A stretch of 64,000 nt of DNA from Nocardia huaxiensis (lineage in GTDB: Bacteria; Actinomycetota; Actinomycetes; Mycobacteriales; Mycobacteriaceae), in the NCBI RefSeq assembly GCF_013744875.1, contig NZ_CP059399.1, forward strand, positions 7,874,001 to 7,938,000. The letters run 5' to 3'. The position numbers and the translations under genes are program-made. The notes below the pieces were generated by a model. The model had not been told where the DNA came from and did no database searches. It worked only from the letters and a program-made list of their open reading frames with translations. Of this stretch, positions 26,181 through 35,414 are shown piece after piece. Positions within the stretch are counted from its first letter, which is position 1. Each line of letters begins with the position of its first letter.

Positions 26181-27392
26181 TCAGGGCCGAAAGGACTTCG
26201 CGCGCAACCGCAGGGCGGTGCGCGCGGCCAGCAGCGTCGAGATGCCGGTCGGATCCTGCGGGTCGTAGCCGGTCAGGTCGGTGATACGGGCCAGCCGGTA
26301 GGTCACCGTATTGCGGTGGATGAACAGGGCGCGGGCCACCGCATTGTGGTTGAACTGATTGTCGATGTACGCATCCAGCGTCTCCGACAGCAGCGGCTGA
26401 TCCGCGAGCGGGGCGAGGATGGCGGCCAGGGTCGGGAGCGCTTCGCTGCCGGAGGCGATGGCGTACTCGAACATCATGTGCTGGCGGTGGCACACGGTTT
26501 CGGGCCGGGCCAGGCAGCGCGCGGTCTCGGCCACCGTCCGGGCCTCGGCGTGCGCCGCCGGAATGTCGGCATGTGCGGGCGCGGCGGCCACGCCGATCCA
26601 GAACTGCGGATGGGATCTGTTGTCGCGCAGGGATAGTCGCGAGAGCAGGGCACGCACCGGATCGGCCGGATCGGCGGGACGGATGGGCACCAGCGCGGTC
26701 CAGCCGCCGCTGTCGCGATGCAGGAAGGTGCCCGACAGCCCGCCTATGCGAGCGCGCAATCCGGTGAGAACGCCGGGGCTGGGGTCGCCCATGCGGATCA
26801 CGGCGACGAAAAAGCCGTCGGCAATGGGGATTTCGGAGTCCCGGGCCCAGCCGCTCGGATCGCGGCCCGCGAGCAGATCGGCCGCTATCTCGCTCTGCCG
26901 GACCAGCAGATCCCAGCGCGGCTGGCGGGCGTCACCCACCAGCGCGCTCGCTATCCGCGAGATCACCAGGCCCGCATGGTTGGTGATCCGCAGCCCGAGT
27001 TCCGGAATGAGCGAGTACTCGTCGGCCTCCAGCAGCGGGACCAGCTGCGACCAGAAGAAGGCGATGCCGTGCCGGTAGTTGGCCAGCACCTCCTCGATGG
27101 GCATGCCGTCGCGCACCAGCCGCACGGCCCGATCGACCAGCGGCTGGGTATCGGTCTCCGAGAGCTCGACGCCCTCGGAGACCGATCGGAAGAACAGCTC
27201 CACATTCAGCTGGACGGCCGGCATGAAGTCGGCGTCCAGCATGGAGTTGGGCAACACGTCGTAGGGCGGCAGCGCGATGTCGAATCCGGCCGCCAGCTCG
27301 GCGGCATGCGATCGCATTCGCTCGATCGCCGCCGGCCAGAGCCGTTTCCCGGCGTCCGCGTCGGTCATGCCGGCAAGGGAGATGTGCGTCAT
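26181..27392 (-). CDS. PucR/CdaR-family transcriptional regulator
   Basis: This 403-aa protein has a C-terminal PucR-type helix-turn-helix (DNQFNHNAVARALFIHRNTV then TYRLARITDLTGYDP), the defining end of the family. The N-terminal half has the helical RsbR-like region seen in actinobacterial members (LANYRHGIAFFW), and the middle has a GGDEF-like CdaR region without catalytic motifs. It probably regulates nearby catabolic genes. ATG 27392 has a purine-rich leader. The LIP lipase lies 52 bp upstream on the same strand. Confidence 0.85.
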   Translation of the reverse strand: MTHISLAGMTDADAGKRLWPAAIERMRSHAAELAAGFDIALPPYDVLPNSMLDADFMPAVQLNVELFFRSVSEGVELSETDTQPLVDRAVRLVRDGMPIEEVLANYRHGIAFFWSQLVPLLEADEYSLIPELGLRITNHAGLVISRIASALVGDARQPRWDLLVRQSEIAADLLAGRDPSGWARDSEIPIADGFFVAVIRMGDPSPGVLTGLRARIGGLSGTFLHRDSGGWTALVPIRPADPADPVRALLSRLSLRDNRSHPQFWIGVAAAPAHADIPAAHAEARTVAETARCLARPETVCHRQHMMFEYAIASGSEALPTLAAILAPLADQPLLSETLDAYIDNQFNHNAVARALFIHRNTVTYRLARITDLTGYDPQDPTGISTLLAARTALRLRAKSFRP

Positions 27393-27444
27393 CGGACTTC
27401 CACCTTTGCTGCGTGCTGTGGCCCCACCCTATGCAGCGGGAGCG

Positions 27445-28773
27445 TCAGCGGCCAGGGAAGCCCTCGGGCAGCACCTGGTAGTCGGCTTTGAAGGTCGGGC
27501 CGGGACCCAGTCCGCGCAGCAGCGCGCTGATCCAGGCCACCGCGGGAATCCACCCGGTCACCGCATTGGTGATGTGCTCGGGCACCGGCACCGTGTAGAA
27601 GCGCAGGTCCGCGCCGCGCTCCCAGTAGGAGTTCACGGTCGGCAGCACCGTCGACGGCGGGATGAGCTCGTCCCACATGCCGTGCCACCACAGGATCGGG
27701 GTGTCGGGGATGTGGTGGCCGAGGCTGTTGTCCTCGAGCACCTTCAGCACCTCGGGGGCGCTGTCGAGCGACTTGCCCGGCTGGAAGTAGTCGCTGATCG
27801 GGCGGTACACGCCCGACATGGCGATGGTGGCGTAGCAGCGGCTCTGGAAATCCTTCACCAGCGTCTGGCCTTCCGCGGTCAGGAAGTCCTCGGGGCGGAA
27901 GGCGTCCGGGTATTCGCGGGCCAGCGCCGCCCAGCCCAGCCACATGGTGAAGTTGGAGGTGCCGGCCAGACCCGGCTGCTCCTGGATGGCGTAGCGCGCG
28001 ATGGCCGTCAGGTCACCGGGGGTGCCGCCGATGGAGGTCCCGAGAATCCGCACGTCCGGGGCGTAGGTGGCGCGCAGTTCGGCCGCGCGGATGGAACCCG
28101 AACCGCCGCCGGAGTACCCGTACAGGGCGATCCCGGAATCCGTGAGGCCCAGTCCCGCATCGTTTTTCATGGCGCGCAGGCTGTCCAGCACCATCTTGCC
28201 CTCGGCGTAGGTGTTGAACGTATTGAACTTGCCGTCGAAGTCCGGGACGTTGATGGCGAAGCCCTGCATCAGCCAGTAGACGGCGAGCGCCGACTCCTTC
28301 ATGGTGCCGACCTGCAGCGTGTACGACGGATTGCAGGACGAACTGGTGGAGTCGATGGCCTCCTGGAACGACACCACCGGGCGGGCGCTGCCCTGCCACG
28401 GAATGCCGGGCACGATGACGGTCGTGGCGGTCACGATGGGGTTGTCGTGCACATCGTTCGACCGGTACAGCAGCTGCTTGGTGTACACCGGGAACGGAAT
28501 CCCCAGCAGTCGCGTCTGCACCTCGCGCGAACGCACGATCTGCCCCGGCGCGTACGACTCCAGGTCGGCCGGATCGTCGTACCAGGGATCCTCGGACGGC
28601 GTCGGAATCGGCAGCAGGTCGTAGATCTGCGGCTCGGTCGGCAGCTGCGGCAGCTGATTCTGATCCGGCGGGAAACTGGGATAGGGATCGGCCGCGGCCA
28701 CCCCCGCTCCGCTCATCGCCATGAGCGCCGACATCGTCAGAACGACGAGCGGGCGCACCCGAGACTTGCCCAT
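27445..28773 (-). CDS. Secreted LIP-family lipase
   Basis: This 442-aa exported hydrolase of the secretory lipase family (PF03583 type) is common in Nocardia, Rhodococcus and Mycobacterium. The signal peptide spans about residues 1-28, ending GAGVAAADP. The nucleophile is S221 in YGYSGGGSGS, and WWHGMWDELIPP holds the likely acid. The histidine is probably in VPEHITNAV. Members release fatty acids from triacylglycerols or phospholipids. ATG 28773 has GGAGGA 4 nt upstream. A TGACCG/CGGTCA inverted repeat (28801-28824) and a perfect 16-bp palindrome (28894-28909) lie in its upstream region. Confidence 0.88.
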   Translation of the reverse strand: MGKSRVRPLVVLTMSALMAMSGAGVAAADPYPSFPPDQNQLPQLPTEPQIYDLLPIPTPSEDPWYDDPADLESYAPGQIVRSREVQTRLLGIPFPVYTKQLLYRSNDVHDNPIVTATTVIVPGIPWQGSARPVVSFQEAIDSTSSSCNPSYTLQVGTMKESALAVYWLMQGFAINVPDFDGKFNTFNTYAEGKMVLDSLRAMKNDAGLGLTDSGIALYGYSGGGSGSIRAAELRATYAPDVRILGTSIGGTPGDLTAIARYAIQEQPGLAGTSNFTMWLGWAALAREYPDAFRPEDFLTAEGQTLVKDFQSRCYATIAMSGVYRPISDYFQPGKSLDSAPEVLKVLEDNSLGHHIPDTPILWWHGMWDELIPPSTVLPTVNSYWERGADLRFYTVPVPEHITNAVTGWIPAVAWISALLRGLGPGPTFKADYQVLPEGFPGR

Positions 28774-28893
28774 GTGGTCCTCCAGCATCATTGCTTCGCG
28801 TGACCGATCTCACCTGCCCGGTCATTACCGAACAGCTCATCGCATACGAGAGCCGCGCGCTATCGGCAGACCGCCGAGGCTGGAGGCGGGTGC

Positions 28894-28909
28894 TAGTGCA
28901 TATGCACTA
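28894..28909. promoter_or_regulatory. Perfect 16-bp palindrome upstream of the LIP lipase
   Basis: TAGTGCATATGCACTA is an exact palindrome, the longest perfect one I found in the window. It lies 120 bp upstream of the lipase start and 25 bp beyond the 3' end of the dioxygenase-WD40 gene. The AT-rich centre resembles MarR- or PadR-type operators. A second, weaker inverted repeat (TGACCG/CGGTCA, 28801-28824) is nearer the lipase start. Confidence 0.5.
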
Positions 28910-28933
28910 TTCGAGCGACCGGCCGGTCACGCT

Positions 28934-30511
28934 TCACGGGGAGAGCAGTGGCAGTGTGCCAAACACCGAGGATTTCCGCAGCGAAAAGGCCCCACGTCGG
29001 ATAGGGCGGGCACTGCTCTCCCACACCCGCACGGTCCCGTCGTAGGACGCGCTGGCCACCCGCCCGTCCGGCAGCGCGGCCAGCCCGCGCACGAAATCGT
29101 CATGCCGATGCACGGCCAACCGACCCACACCCCGCCACACCCGGACCGCCCCGTCCTCCCCACCGCTGGCGACCCGCCCATCCGGCAACACCACAACCGC
29201 GCACACCGCGCCGATGTGCGCCCGCCACGCCACCCGATCCCGCCACCCGGAAGCCGTTGCCTCCCACCGCCGCAACCAGCCCCCGGCGTCGCCGGTGATC
29301 ACCGCACCGCCCGTATCGACGGCAAGCGCCCGCAACGCGTACGGCGTCCACGCCGCGTCCTCCATCCCCGAGGCATTCCGCCACCGCAGGCTGCCATCCT
29401 CACAAGCCGCGAAAACACGGTCACCGATCGAGGCCAGCCCCCACACCCAACTGCCCACCGCCCATTCGTGGCCGGGCGCGGCGGGCGAGCCTCGCAGGGA
29501 CCACCACCGAACGTGGCCGTCTGCGCCGCCGCTGAGGATTCGGTTGTCCGGCAGCGCTTTCAGGCTCAGGACAGCGCCGTCGTGACAGCCGACCGTGCGG
29601 GGCGTGCCGTGCTGCCATGCGCGGATTGCGCCCGCACGGCAGCCGCTCACCACGATGCCGTCGTCGAGGGCGAGCAGGGCGGTGACCGAGCTGTCGTGGC
29701 CGCGCAGAACGTGGTGTGGCGCATAGCCGTTCGGGGTGCGATCCCAGATTCGCACGGTGCGGTCGCGAGACGCGGAGGCCAGCGCGCCGCCGGGTAGGGC
29801 CACCACGCTCCAGACGTAGCCGTCGTGGCCGCGCAGGATGTGCTCGGTTGCCGTCGAGCCGGTTTCACCGGTTTCCAGGTCGTCGAGGGCGGCGGTTTCG
29901 CGCTCGTAGAGGACGTCGGTGCGCATCACCCACTTGGTGCCCGCGGTGACCGGTTCGCCGGTGTGCCAGAGGGCGTGATCGAATACCACGATGGTGCCGC
30001 GTTCGGGGCGGATGTCGCCCAGGACGGGCGAGCGGGGGTCGCCGTTGGCGTGGAATCGGGTTGTGCCGCCGGTGAATTCCGTCTCGTCGTTGAGGTAGAT
30101 CATGCAGGTGAGGCGGGAGACGACGGTGGCGCTGCGGGCGTGCGCGCCGTCACGGTGGATGCCGAAGCGCTGGCCGTCGCGGTAGCGGCAGTAGCGGAAG
30201 CGCTCGTTCAGGCCGTGTAGTCGCCAGACCACGCCGTCGGCTTCGATGCGCTGTGGCAGCAGGGTGCAGATCCGCGCGTAGAGGGCGTCCGCCAAGGCCG
30301 GGTCGTCGCGGACCAGGCGGTCGTTGTCCCGATAAGACGGCGGGTAGTGCGCACCGGTGGGACCGAATCCGGCGGCGGTGGCGGTGTCGATGACGCGCGC
30401 GCATTCGGCGGCGTCCAGCACCCCGCGCAGCAGAAAGCAGATGCGCCCGCTCGCGTCGCCGATCCCGTTCTCTACCTTGATGATCGGAGCCGCCGGCGGA
30501 TCTGCAAACAT
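28934..30511 (-). CDS. Prolyl-4-hydroxylase-like dioxygenase fused to a seven-bladed WD40 propeller
   Basis: This 525-aa two-domain protein has an N-terminal Fe(II)/2-oxoglutarate dioxygenase (about 25-205). Counting the leading GTG as residue 1, it has metal ligands H120 and D122 in GIHRDG and H184 in LWHTGEPV, and a basic 2-oxoglutarate partner (K194 or R198) near VMRTDVLYE. The segment FTGGTTRF is typical of prolyl-4-hydroxylase-like folds. Residues about 224-512 form seven WD-type repeats, each ending like SASRDRTVRIW or SGGEDGAVRVW, enough for a closed propeller. The propeller may present or dock a protein substrate. Start is ATG 30511; a GTG precedes it at 30514. I know no characterised bacterial enzyme with this exact fusion. 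Probably monocistronic. Confidence 0.85.
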   Translation of the reverse strand: MFADPPAAPIIKVENGIGDASGRICFLLRGVLDAAECARVIDTATAAGFGPTGAHYPPSYRDNDRLVRDDPALADALYARICTLLPQRIEADGVVWRLHGLNERFRYCRYRDGQRFGIHRDGAHARSATVVSRLTCMIYLNDETEFTGGTTRFHANGDPRSPVLGDIRPERGTIVVFDHALWHTGEPVTAGTKWVMRTDVLYERETAALDDLETGETGSTATEHILRGHDGYVWSVVALPGGALASASRDRTVRIWDRTPNGYAPHHVLRGHDSSVTALLALDDGIVVSGCRAGAIRAWQHGTPRTVGCHDGAVLSLKALPDNRILSGGADGHVRWWSLRGSPAAPGHEWAVGSWVWGLASIGDRVFAACEDGSLRWRNASGMEDAAWTPYALRALAVDTGGAVITGDAGGWLRRWEATASGWRDRVAWRAHIGAVCAVVVLPDGRVASGGEDGAVRVWRGVGRLAVHRHDDFVRGLAALPDGRVASASYDGTVRVWESSARPIRRGAFSLRKSSVFGTLPLLSP

Positions 30512-30588
30512 CACCTAGTTCAGCCTGGGGCGGCCGGTGATGTCAACCGCCTGCACGCAGTTCCGGCCAGGTTGCGTAGGGTTTCGCT

Positions 30589-31185
30589 ATGTTCGTGAAG
30601 CTGTGCGGCCTGCGCACCGAGCAGGATGTGGCCGTCGCCGTCGAGGCGGGCGCCGACGCCGTGGGATTCGTATTCACCACCAGCCCACGGCAGATTCCCG
30701 TCGAAGAAGTCCGGCAGCTGCTCGAGGGCGTCCCGCCGCACGTGCTCTCGGTCGGCGTGGTCCACGGTATTTCCGCGGCCGAGGCCGGCGAACTCGCCGA
30801 GGCGGCGGGCGTGGACGCCCTCCAACTGCACGGCGACTACCCCCGCACGGCCTTCGCGGAACTGTCCGGCCTGCGCCTGCTCCGTGCCACCTCCCTCACC
30901 CCCGAAACGGACATCCACACCGGCGCCTACGGCGAGGAGTGGCTGCTCCTGGACTCCCCCGTCGCGGGCTCCGGCGAACGCTGGGACCTCGCGGCCCTGC
31001 ACATCGCCCCACCGACCGGCCAATGGCTGCTCGCGGGCGGCCTGTCCCCCGACAATGTCGCCGAAGCCATCGCGGCCGCGCGCCCCTGGGGCGTCGACGT
31101 GTCCAGCGGCGTGGAATCCAGCCGCGGCGTGAAGGATCACGGCCGCATGCGCGAATTCGTCGCCGCAGCACGGGCGCAGCGGTGA
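30589..31185 (+). CDS. trpF: Phosphoribosylanthranilate isomerase
   Basis: This 198-aa single-domain TIM barrel would convert phosphoribosylanthranilate to CdRP in tryptophan synthesis. The catalytic cysteine is C6 (KLCGLR) and the catalytic aspartate D122 (LLLDSPVAGSG). Other barrel motifs include ALQLHGDYP, LLAGGLSPDNV and the phosphate-binding GVDVSSGVESSRGVKD. Most actinomycetes lack a separate TrpF because PriA does both HisA and TrpF reactions, so an orphan copy away from other trp genes is unusual. The stop codon lies inside a 17-nt tandem duplication. Confidence 0.88.
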   Translation: MFVKLCGLRTEQDVAVAVEAGADAVGFVFTTSPRQIPVEEVRQLLEGVPPHVLSVGVVHGISAAEAGELAEAAGVDALQLHGDYPRTAFAELSGLRLLRATSLTPETDIHTGAYGEEWLLLDSPVAGSGERWDLAALHIAPPTGQWLLAGGLSPDNVAEAIAAARPWGVDVSSGVESSRGVKDHGRMREFVAAARAQR

Positions 31186-31203
31186 TACGGGCACAGCCGT
31201 GAC
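31170..31203 (+). repeat. 17-nt imperfect tandem duplication spanning the trpF stop
   Basis: ACGGGCGCAGCGGTGAT (31170-31186) is followed directly by ACGGGCACAGCCGTGAC (31187-31203), differing at three positions. The TGA stop lies in the first copy and a TGA recurs in the second. Confidence 0.6.
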
Positions 31204-31252
31204 GGAACGCCGCTGATTGACAGCCGCCCGGCACAGCGAGAACCATTGCGGC

Positions 31253-31621
31253 ATGGCAGGCTTCGATCGCTCGCTCGATCAACTGATCGACACCTACTGT
31301 GCGGCGTGGAGTAATCCCGATCCGGCGCATCGGCGCAAGCTCATGGGCGAGGTGCTCACCGAGACGGCCACCTACACCGACCCGACCGTCCACACCGCCG
31401 GCATCGCGGAATTGCTCGCCCATATAGACATCGTGCTGGCCCGTCGCCCCGGCGCGACCGTGGTGCGCACCAGCCGCGTCGATACCCATCACGGCCTGGC
31501 CCGCTTCTCCTGGCACGTCGTGCAGAGCGATGGCGAGGCGCTGCCCGACGGCCTGGACCTGGTCGAACTCGCCGAGGACGGGCGCATCCAGCGCATCATC
31601 GGCTTCTTCGGGCCGCTCTAG
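31253..31621 (+). CDS. SnoaL/NTF2-like small protein
   Basis: This 122-aa protein fits the NTF2-like cone fold: an N-terminal helix with DRSLDQLIDTYCAAWSN, TYTDPTVHTAG in the first strand turn and a final strand RIQRIIGFFGPL. Such proteins are often isomerases, cyclases or accessory ligand-binding proteins. It follows trpF by 67 bp on the same strand. ATG 31253 starts the fold. The 3' end abuts the convergent catalase gene. The ligand or reaction is unknown. Confidence 0.75.
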   Translation: MAGFDRSLDQLIDTYCAAWSNPDPAHRRKLMGEVLTETATYTDPTVHTAGIAELLAHIDIVLARRPGATVVRTSRVDTHHGLARFSWHVVQSDGEALPDGLDLVELAEDGRIQRIIGFFGPL

Positions 31622-31624
31622 CCG

Positions 31625-33724
31625 TCAGGCGGGCACGTGAGCGGTGGCACGCTGCCAGATGCGGTGGCGGGCAAGCAGTTCGGCGAAGGTCGTGGTGAAT
31701 TCCTCCAGGGTGTCGCCGCCGTCGGATCCGGCCAGCACCACCCCGTCCGCTTCGGCGAGCTGCCCGTACGGCGGGATGTCATCGGCGAGACGCACGCCGC
31801 GCAGCACGGCGGCTCCGCCGCCCAGCGCCCCGATCGGCTTGCCGTGCTTGTACGCCTCCAACAGGAAGTGCAGCACGAACCCGTTGCCGGACAAGGCTTT
31901 CGCGGCCTCGTCCCCGCCCGCGACGACGACGGCGTCGTAGAGCACCGAGGCGGTGGTGGGCAGGGCGCGGTCCACCGTCAGATCGCCGCCATCGGCGCCG
32001 CGCACCTGCCCACCGTGCGGTGCGAGTACCTCCGGCACCGCATCGCGCTCCATGAACAACGCGCGCAGGCGTTCGACACCGGGCGCGTCCACCCCGTCCT
32101 CGGTCAGAATGGCGATCTTGCGGGTCGCGATCGAATCCACCGGCATCGCCAGCTGTGACAGCGCCGGGGAGACCGGCACCTGCTCGGGTTCTCCGGGCGG
32201 ATTCGGCGGCGGCATACCGAGTTTCGCCGCGACCCGGGTGGCCAGCACCGGATCCACCCGCACCAGATGCTCGAGCACGTGGGCGCGAATGGCGGGCGTC
32301 TCGACCTTGCCGAGTTCGAAGCCGAAGGCGTCGACGATATGGTCGGCCTCGGGTGCGGACATGCTGCGCCAGAACATGCGCGGCTGCCGATAGTGGTCGG
32401 CGAAACTCTCGGCCCGTTTGCGAACGGCGGTGCCGGACACCGTTTGCGGATAGTGCCGGAAGCCGCCGTCGCCGAGTGCGGGGCAGCCACCGCCGAGGCT
32501 GTTGACCGTGTAACTCGCCCGCCCCTGCGGAATCGCGTGCTGCCCGTACCCGTCCTGCTGATGGTTGCGCACCTCGGCGACCGGCCGATTCACCGGCAGC
32601 TGGGCGAAATTCGGCCCACCCAGCCGAATCAGCTGGGTGTCGAGATAGGAGAAATTGCGCAGTTGCAGCAGCGGATCGTCGGAGAAGTCGATGCCCGGCA
32701 CCAGATTCGCGGTGTGGAAGGCGACCTGCTCGGTCTCGGCGAAGAAGTTTTCGGGATTGCGGTCGAGCACCAGCCGACCCACCGGCTGCACCGGAACCTG
32801 TTCCTCGGGGACGATTTTCGTGGCGTCCAGCAGGTCGAAGTCGAAGTCGTGTTCGCGTTCCTCCGGAATCAGCTGCACCCCGAGCTCCCACTCCGGATAC
32901 TGCCCGGCCTCGATGCTCTCCCACAGATCACGCCGGTTGAAATCCGGGTCGCGCCCGGCGATCTGCTGGCATTCGTCCCAGATCAGCGAGTGCACCCCCA
33001 GCTTCGGCGTCCAGTGGAATTTGACGAATGTGCTTCGGCCCCCGGCATTCACGAGCCGGAAGGTGTGCACCCCGAACCCCTGCATCATGCGGTAGCTGCG
33101 CGGCAGCGCTCGATCCGACATGAGCCACAGAATGGCGTGCAGCGTCTCCGGCTGCATGGCCACGAAATCCCACAGGGTGTCGTGTGCCGACGCCGCCTGT
33201 GGAATCTCATTGTGCGGCTCGGGTTTCACCGCGTGCACGAAGTCCGGGAACTTGATGCCGTCCTGAATGAAGAAGACCGGGAAGTTGTTGCCGACCAGAT
33301 CGTAATTTCCCTGTGCTGTATAGAATTTGGTGGCGAATCCGCGCACGTCGCGCACGGTGTCCGCCGAGCCGCGCGATCCGGCCACGGTGGAGAAGCGCAC
33401 GAACACCGGCGTCCGCACCTGGGGATCGATCAGGAATTGCGCGACGGTGTGCGCCGACAGCCGGCCGTCATAGGGCTGGAAATACCCGTAGGCCCCGGCC
33501 CCGCGCGCGTGCACCACCCGCTCCGGTATCCGCTCATGATCGAAATGCGTGATCTTCTCGCGCGCATGGAAATCCTCCAGCAGGGTCGGCCCCCGCTCCC
33601 CTATGCGCAGCGCATTGTCGGTGTCGTCGACTCGGACGCCCTGCTGGGTGGTGAGCCGGCCGTGTTCACGGTCGACCCGGTGGGCTTGCAGCTGTTCCTG
33701 TTTGGGATCGCGGTCCGTGCTCAT
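31625..33724 (-). CDS. katE: Large-subunit clade 2 catalase (HPII-like)
   Basis: This 699-aa monofunctional catalase splits H2O2 to water and oxygen. The essential histidine is in [14 protein letters not shown], the distal asparagine in [12 protein letters not shown] and the proximal heme tyrosine probably in the [15 protein letters not shown] segment. The extra 150-residue C-terminal flavodoxin/DJ-1-like domain (from about [12 protein letters not shown]) is characteristic of the large clade 2 form such as E. coli HPII. ATG 33724 has GGAGG about 9 nt upstream; the frame extends further without homology. It probably acts in the cytoplasm during stationary phase or oxidative stress. Confidence 0.93.
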   Translation of the reverse strand: MSTDRDPKQEQLQAHRVDREHGRLTTQQGVRVDDTDNALRIGERGPTLLEDFHAREKITHFDHERIPERVVHARGAGAYGYFQPYDGRLSAHTVAQFLIDPQVRTPVFVRFSTVAGSRGSADTVRDVRGFATKFYTAQGNYDLVGNNFPVFFIQDGIKFPDFVHAVKPEPHNEIPQAASAHDTLWDFVAMQPETLHAILWLMSDRALPRSYRMMQGFGVHTFRLVNAGGRSTFVKFHWTPKLGVHSLIWDECQQIAGRDPDFNRRDLWESIEAGQYPEWELGVQLIPEEREHDFDFDLLDATKIVPEEQVPVQPVGRLVLDRNPENFFAETEQVAFHTANLVPGIDFSDDPLLQLRNFSYLDTQLIRLGGPNFAQLPVNRPVAEVRNHQQDGYGQHAIPQGRASYTVNSLGGGCPALGDGGFRHYPQTVSGTAVRKRAESFADHYRQPRMFWRSMSAPEADHIVDAFGFELGKVETPAIRAHVLEHLVRVDPVLATRVAAKLGMPPPNPPGEPEQVPVSPALSQLAMPVDSIATRKIAILTEDGVDAPGVERLRALFMERDAVPEVLAPHGGQVRGADGGDLTVDRALPTTASVLYDAVVVAGGDEAAKALSGNGFVLHFLLEAYKHGKPIGALGGGAAVLRGVRLADDIPPYGQLAEADGVVLAGSDGGDTLEEFTTTFAELLARHRIWQRATAHVPA

Positions 33725-33855
33725 ATAACCCTGCCTCCAATCACCGGCACCTGTGCACACACAGCCCGCTTACCCGGTCACTCGAAGCTCAATCGCGTAC
33801 CACCGGGAACGGCGTAACCTGGAGAGATCCCGTTTGGCGTAGCAGGGGAATGATC

Positions 33856-34239
33856 ATGGCCAAGATGACGATCGATGAATTGCTCGATGTGTTCAAACAG
33901 ATGACCCTGCTCGAGCTATCGGAATTCCTGAAGGCGTTCGAGGAACAGTTCGGCGTGACGGCGGCGGCGCCGGTGGCCGTCATGCCCGCCGTCGACGCCG
34001 GTCCCGCCGAAGCCGCCGAGGAGCAGAGCGAATTCGATGTGATCCTGGAATCCTTCGGGGACAAGAAGATTCAGGTCATCAAGGCCATGCGCGAGGTGAT
34101 TCCCGGCCTGGGTCTCAAGGAGGCCAAGGATCTGGTCGAAGCCGCGCCCAAGGCGGTGCTGGAGAAGATCGAGCAGGGCCCGGCCGAGACCGCGAAGCTC
34201 AAATTGGAGGCGGCCGGCGCCCGCGTCAGCCTGCGTTGA
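33856..34239 (+). CDS. Ribosomal protein L7/L12 paralog
   Basis: This 127-aa protein has the complete L7/L12 plan: N-terminal dimerisation helices ([20 protein letters not shown]), a short Ala/Pro/Glu-rich hinge (residues about 38-57) and the C-terminal factor-binding domain with [20 protein letters not shown] and [13 protein letters not shown]. It stands alone, away from rplJ and the rpoB region where the main rplL normally lies. It is therefore probably a second, specialised copy. ATG 33856 is chosen because AGGGGA lies about 6 nt upstream. Its 3' end overlaps the convergent TetR gene by 14 bp. Confidence 0.85.
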   Translation: MAKMTIDELLDVFKQMTLLELSEFLKAFEEQFGVTAAAPVAVMPAVDAGPAEAAEEQSEFDVILESFGDKKIQVIKAMREVIPGLGLKEAKDLVEAAPKAVLEKIEQGPAETAKLKLEAAGARVSLR

Positions 34240-34792
34240 GCTCCACCGCGGCGAGCATGCCGCGCGCGAGCTCTTCCGGATCCGCGCCACCCAGCTCGGA
34301 GCCTTCCAGCGCGCCCTCGCGCCACAGTGACGCGAACCCGTGCACCAGCGACCAGGCGGCCAGCCGAGCCGCGCGTTCACCCTGCGTGGAAACACCGAGT
34401 TCGCTGACACCGCTGCGCAATTCGCGCCCCGACAGCTCTCGCGCGGCCGCCAGCCGTTCGTCGTCGGCGCGCAGCAGCTCCCGCCGGAACATGACATCGA
34501 AGTGTCCGGGATAGCGCCGCGCGAATCGAATGTAGGCGACCGCGACCTCTCGGAAATCGCCTGCGGCGGAGCGTAGTTCGTCGGCGAGCAGCCCGTGCCC
34601 CTCGATGGCGAGCTCGGTGAGCAGCCCCTGCCGGTTCCCGAAGTGGTGCGCGGGCGCCGCGTGCGAGACCCCCGCGCGCTGCGCCAGCGCCCGCAGCGAG
34701 ATCGAGTCCACGCCCTCGGCGGCCACCTGTTCGGCCGCGGCGTGCAGCAGCGTGGCTCGCAGATCCCCGTGGTGATACGCGCTCTTGGTCAT
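34226..34792 (-). CDS. TetR-family regulator
   Basis: This 188-aa regulator has an N-terminal helix-turn-helix ([20 protein letters not shown] then the [18 protein letters not shown] recognition region). The C-terminal domain has a ligand pocket with no family I can name. ATG 34792 has a GGGGGC leader. It is divergent from the DoxX-like gene, whose promoter (34822-34851) lies in the shared gap, so it may repress that gene and itself. Confidence 0.85.
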   Translation of the reverse strand: MTKSAYHHGDLRATLLHAAAEQVAAEGVDSISLRALAQRAGVSHAAPAHHFGNRQGLLTELAIEGHGLLADELRSAAGDFREVAVAYIRFARRYPGHFDVMFRRELLRADDERLAAARELSGRELRSGVSELGVSTQGERAARLAAWSLVHGFASLWREGALEGSELGGADPEELARGMLAAVELNAG

Positions 34793-34821
34793 GCCCCCAA
34801 TCCTCGACCACAATCTAGACG

Positions 34822-34851
34822 TTGACAAGTTTAGCAGGTCACCCTTATCTT
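34822..34851 (+). promoter_or_regulatory. Sigma-70-like promoter for the DoxX-family gene
   Basis: A consensus -35 hexamer TTGACA (34822-34827) and -10-like TATCTT (34846-34851) are separated by 18 bp, a rare near-consensus pair in this GC-rich window. Transcription would begin near 34858, about 35 nt before the ATG of the DoxX gene. The divergent TetR start is 30 bp away on the other strand, so TetR could bind here. Confidence 0.55.
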
Positions 34852-34892
34852 GCCAGTGTCAAGATCCACCGCCACCGCTTCAGGAGCCCCTC

Positions 34893-35327
34893 ATGGCACC
34901 GCTCATCGTTCTCCTCGTCGTCACCGGCTCGACCCGCCTCGCAGGGTGGCTCGGACTCACCGACTGGCTGGATTCCTGGCCGCACGCCGCCCGCCTCGGC
35001 CTGGCCGCCATGTTCCTGCTCACGGCCAGTGCGCACTTCCTGCAGCCGCGCCGCAATGCCCTCATCGCCATGCTGCCGCCGCGGCTGCCCGCACCCGCCG
35101 CCCTGGTCACGCTCACCGGCGTACTCGAAACAGCCGGAGCGGTCGGCCTTTTGATCCCGTTCTTCGCACCCGCGGCCGCCCTCTGCCTGGCGGTCCTGAT
35201 GGTGGTCATGTTCCCGGCCAATGTGCACGCCGCCCGCTCGGGTCAGGGCATCAAGACCATGCCGCTACCGTTGCGCACCGTCGTCCAAATCGTGTTCATC
35301 GGGACCTGTGTCCTGGCGGCATTCTGA
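34893..35327 (+). CDS. DoxX-family membrane protein
   Basis: This 144-aa integral membrane protein has four predicted hydrophobic segments (about residues 3-22, 31-49, 66-90 and 95-115, with a further C-terminal one). The DoxX-like LTASAHFLQPRRNAL segment falls between the second and third. DoxX proteins are small redox-linked membrane proteins of uncertain function. CAGGAG lies upstream of ATG 34893. It is divergent from a TetR gene that probably controls it. Confidence 0.78.
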   Translation: MAPLIVLLVVTGSTRLAGWLGLTDWLDSWPHAARLGLAAMFLLTASAHFLQPRRNALIAMLPPRLPAPAALVTLTGVLETAGAVGLLIPFFAPAAALCLAVLMVVMFPANVHAARSGQGIKTMPLPLRTVVQIVFIGTCVLAAF

Positions 35328-35414
35328 GAACCTCCGGGCCTCGCGCCCGTCACAATGGACACAGATCGCTACGCCGCGACCGGAATCCGTACGTGCGCAA
35401 GGGCAAAGGGGTCG

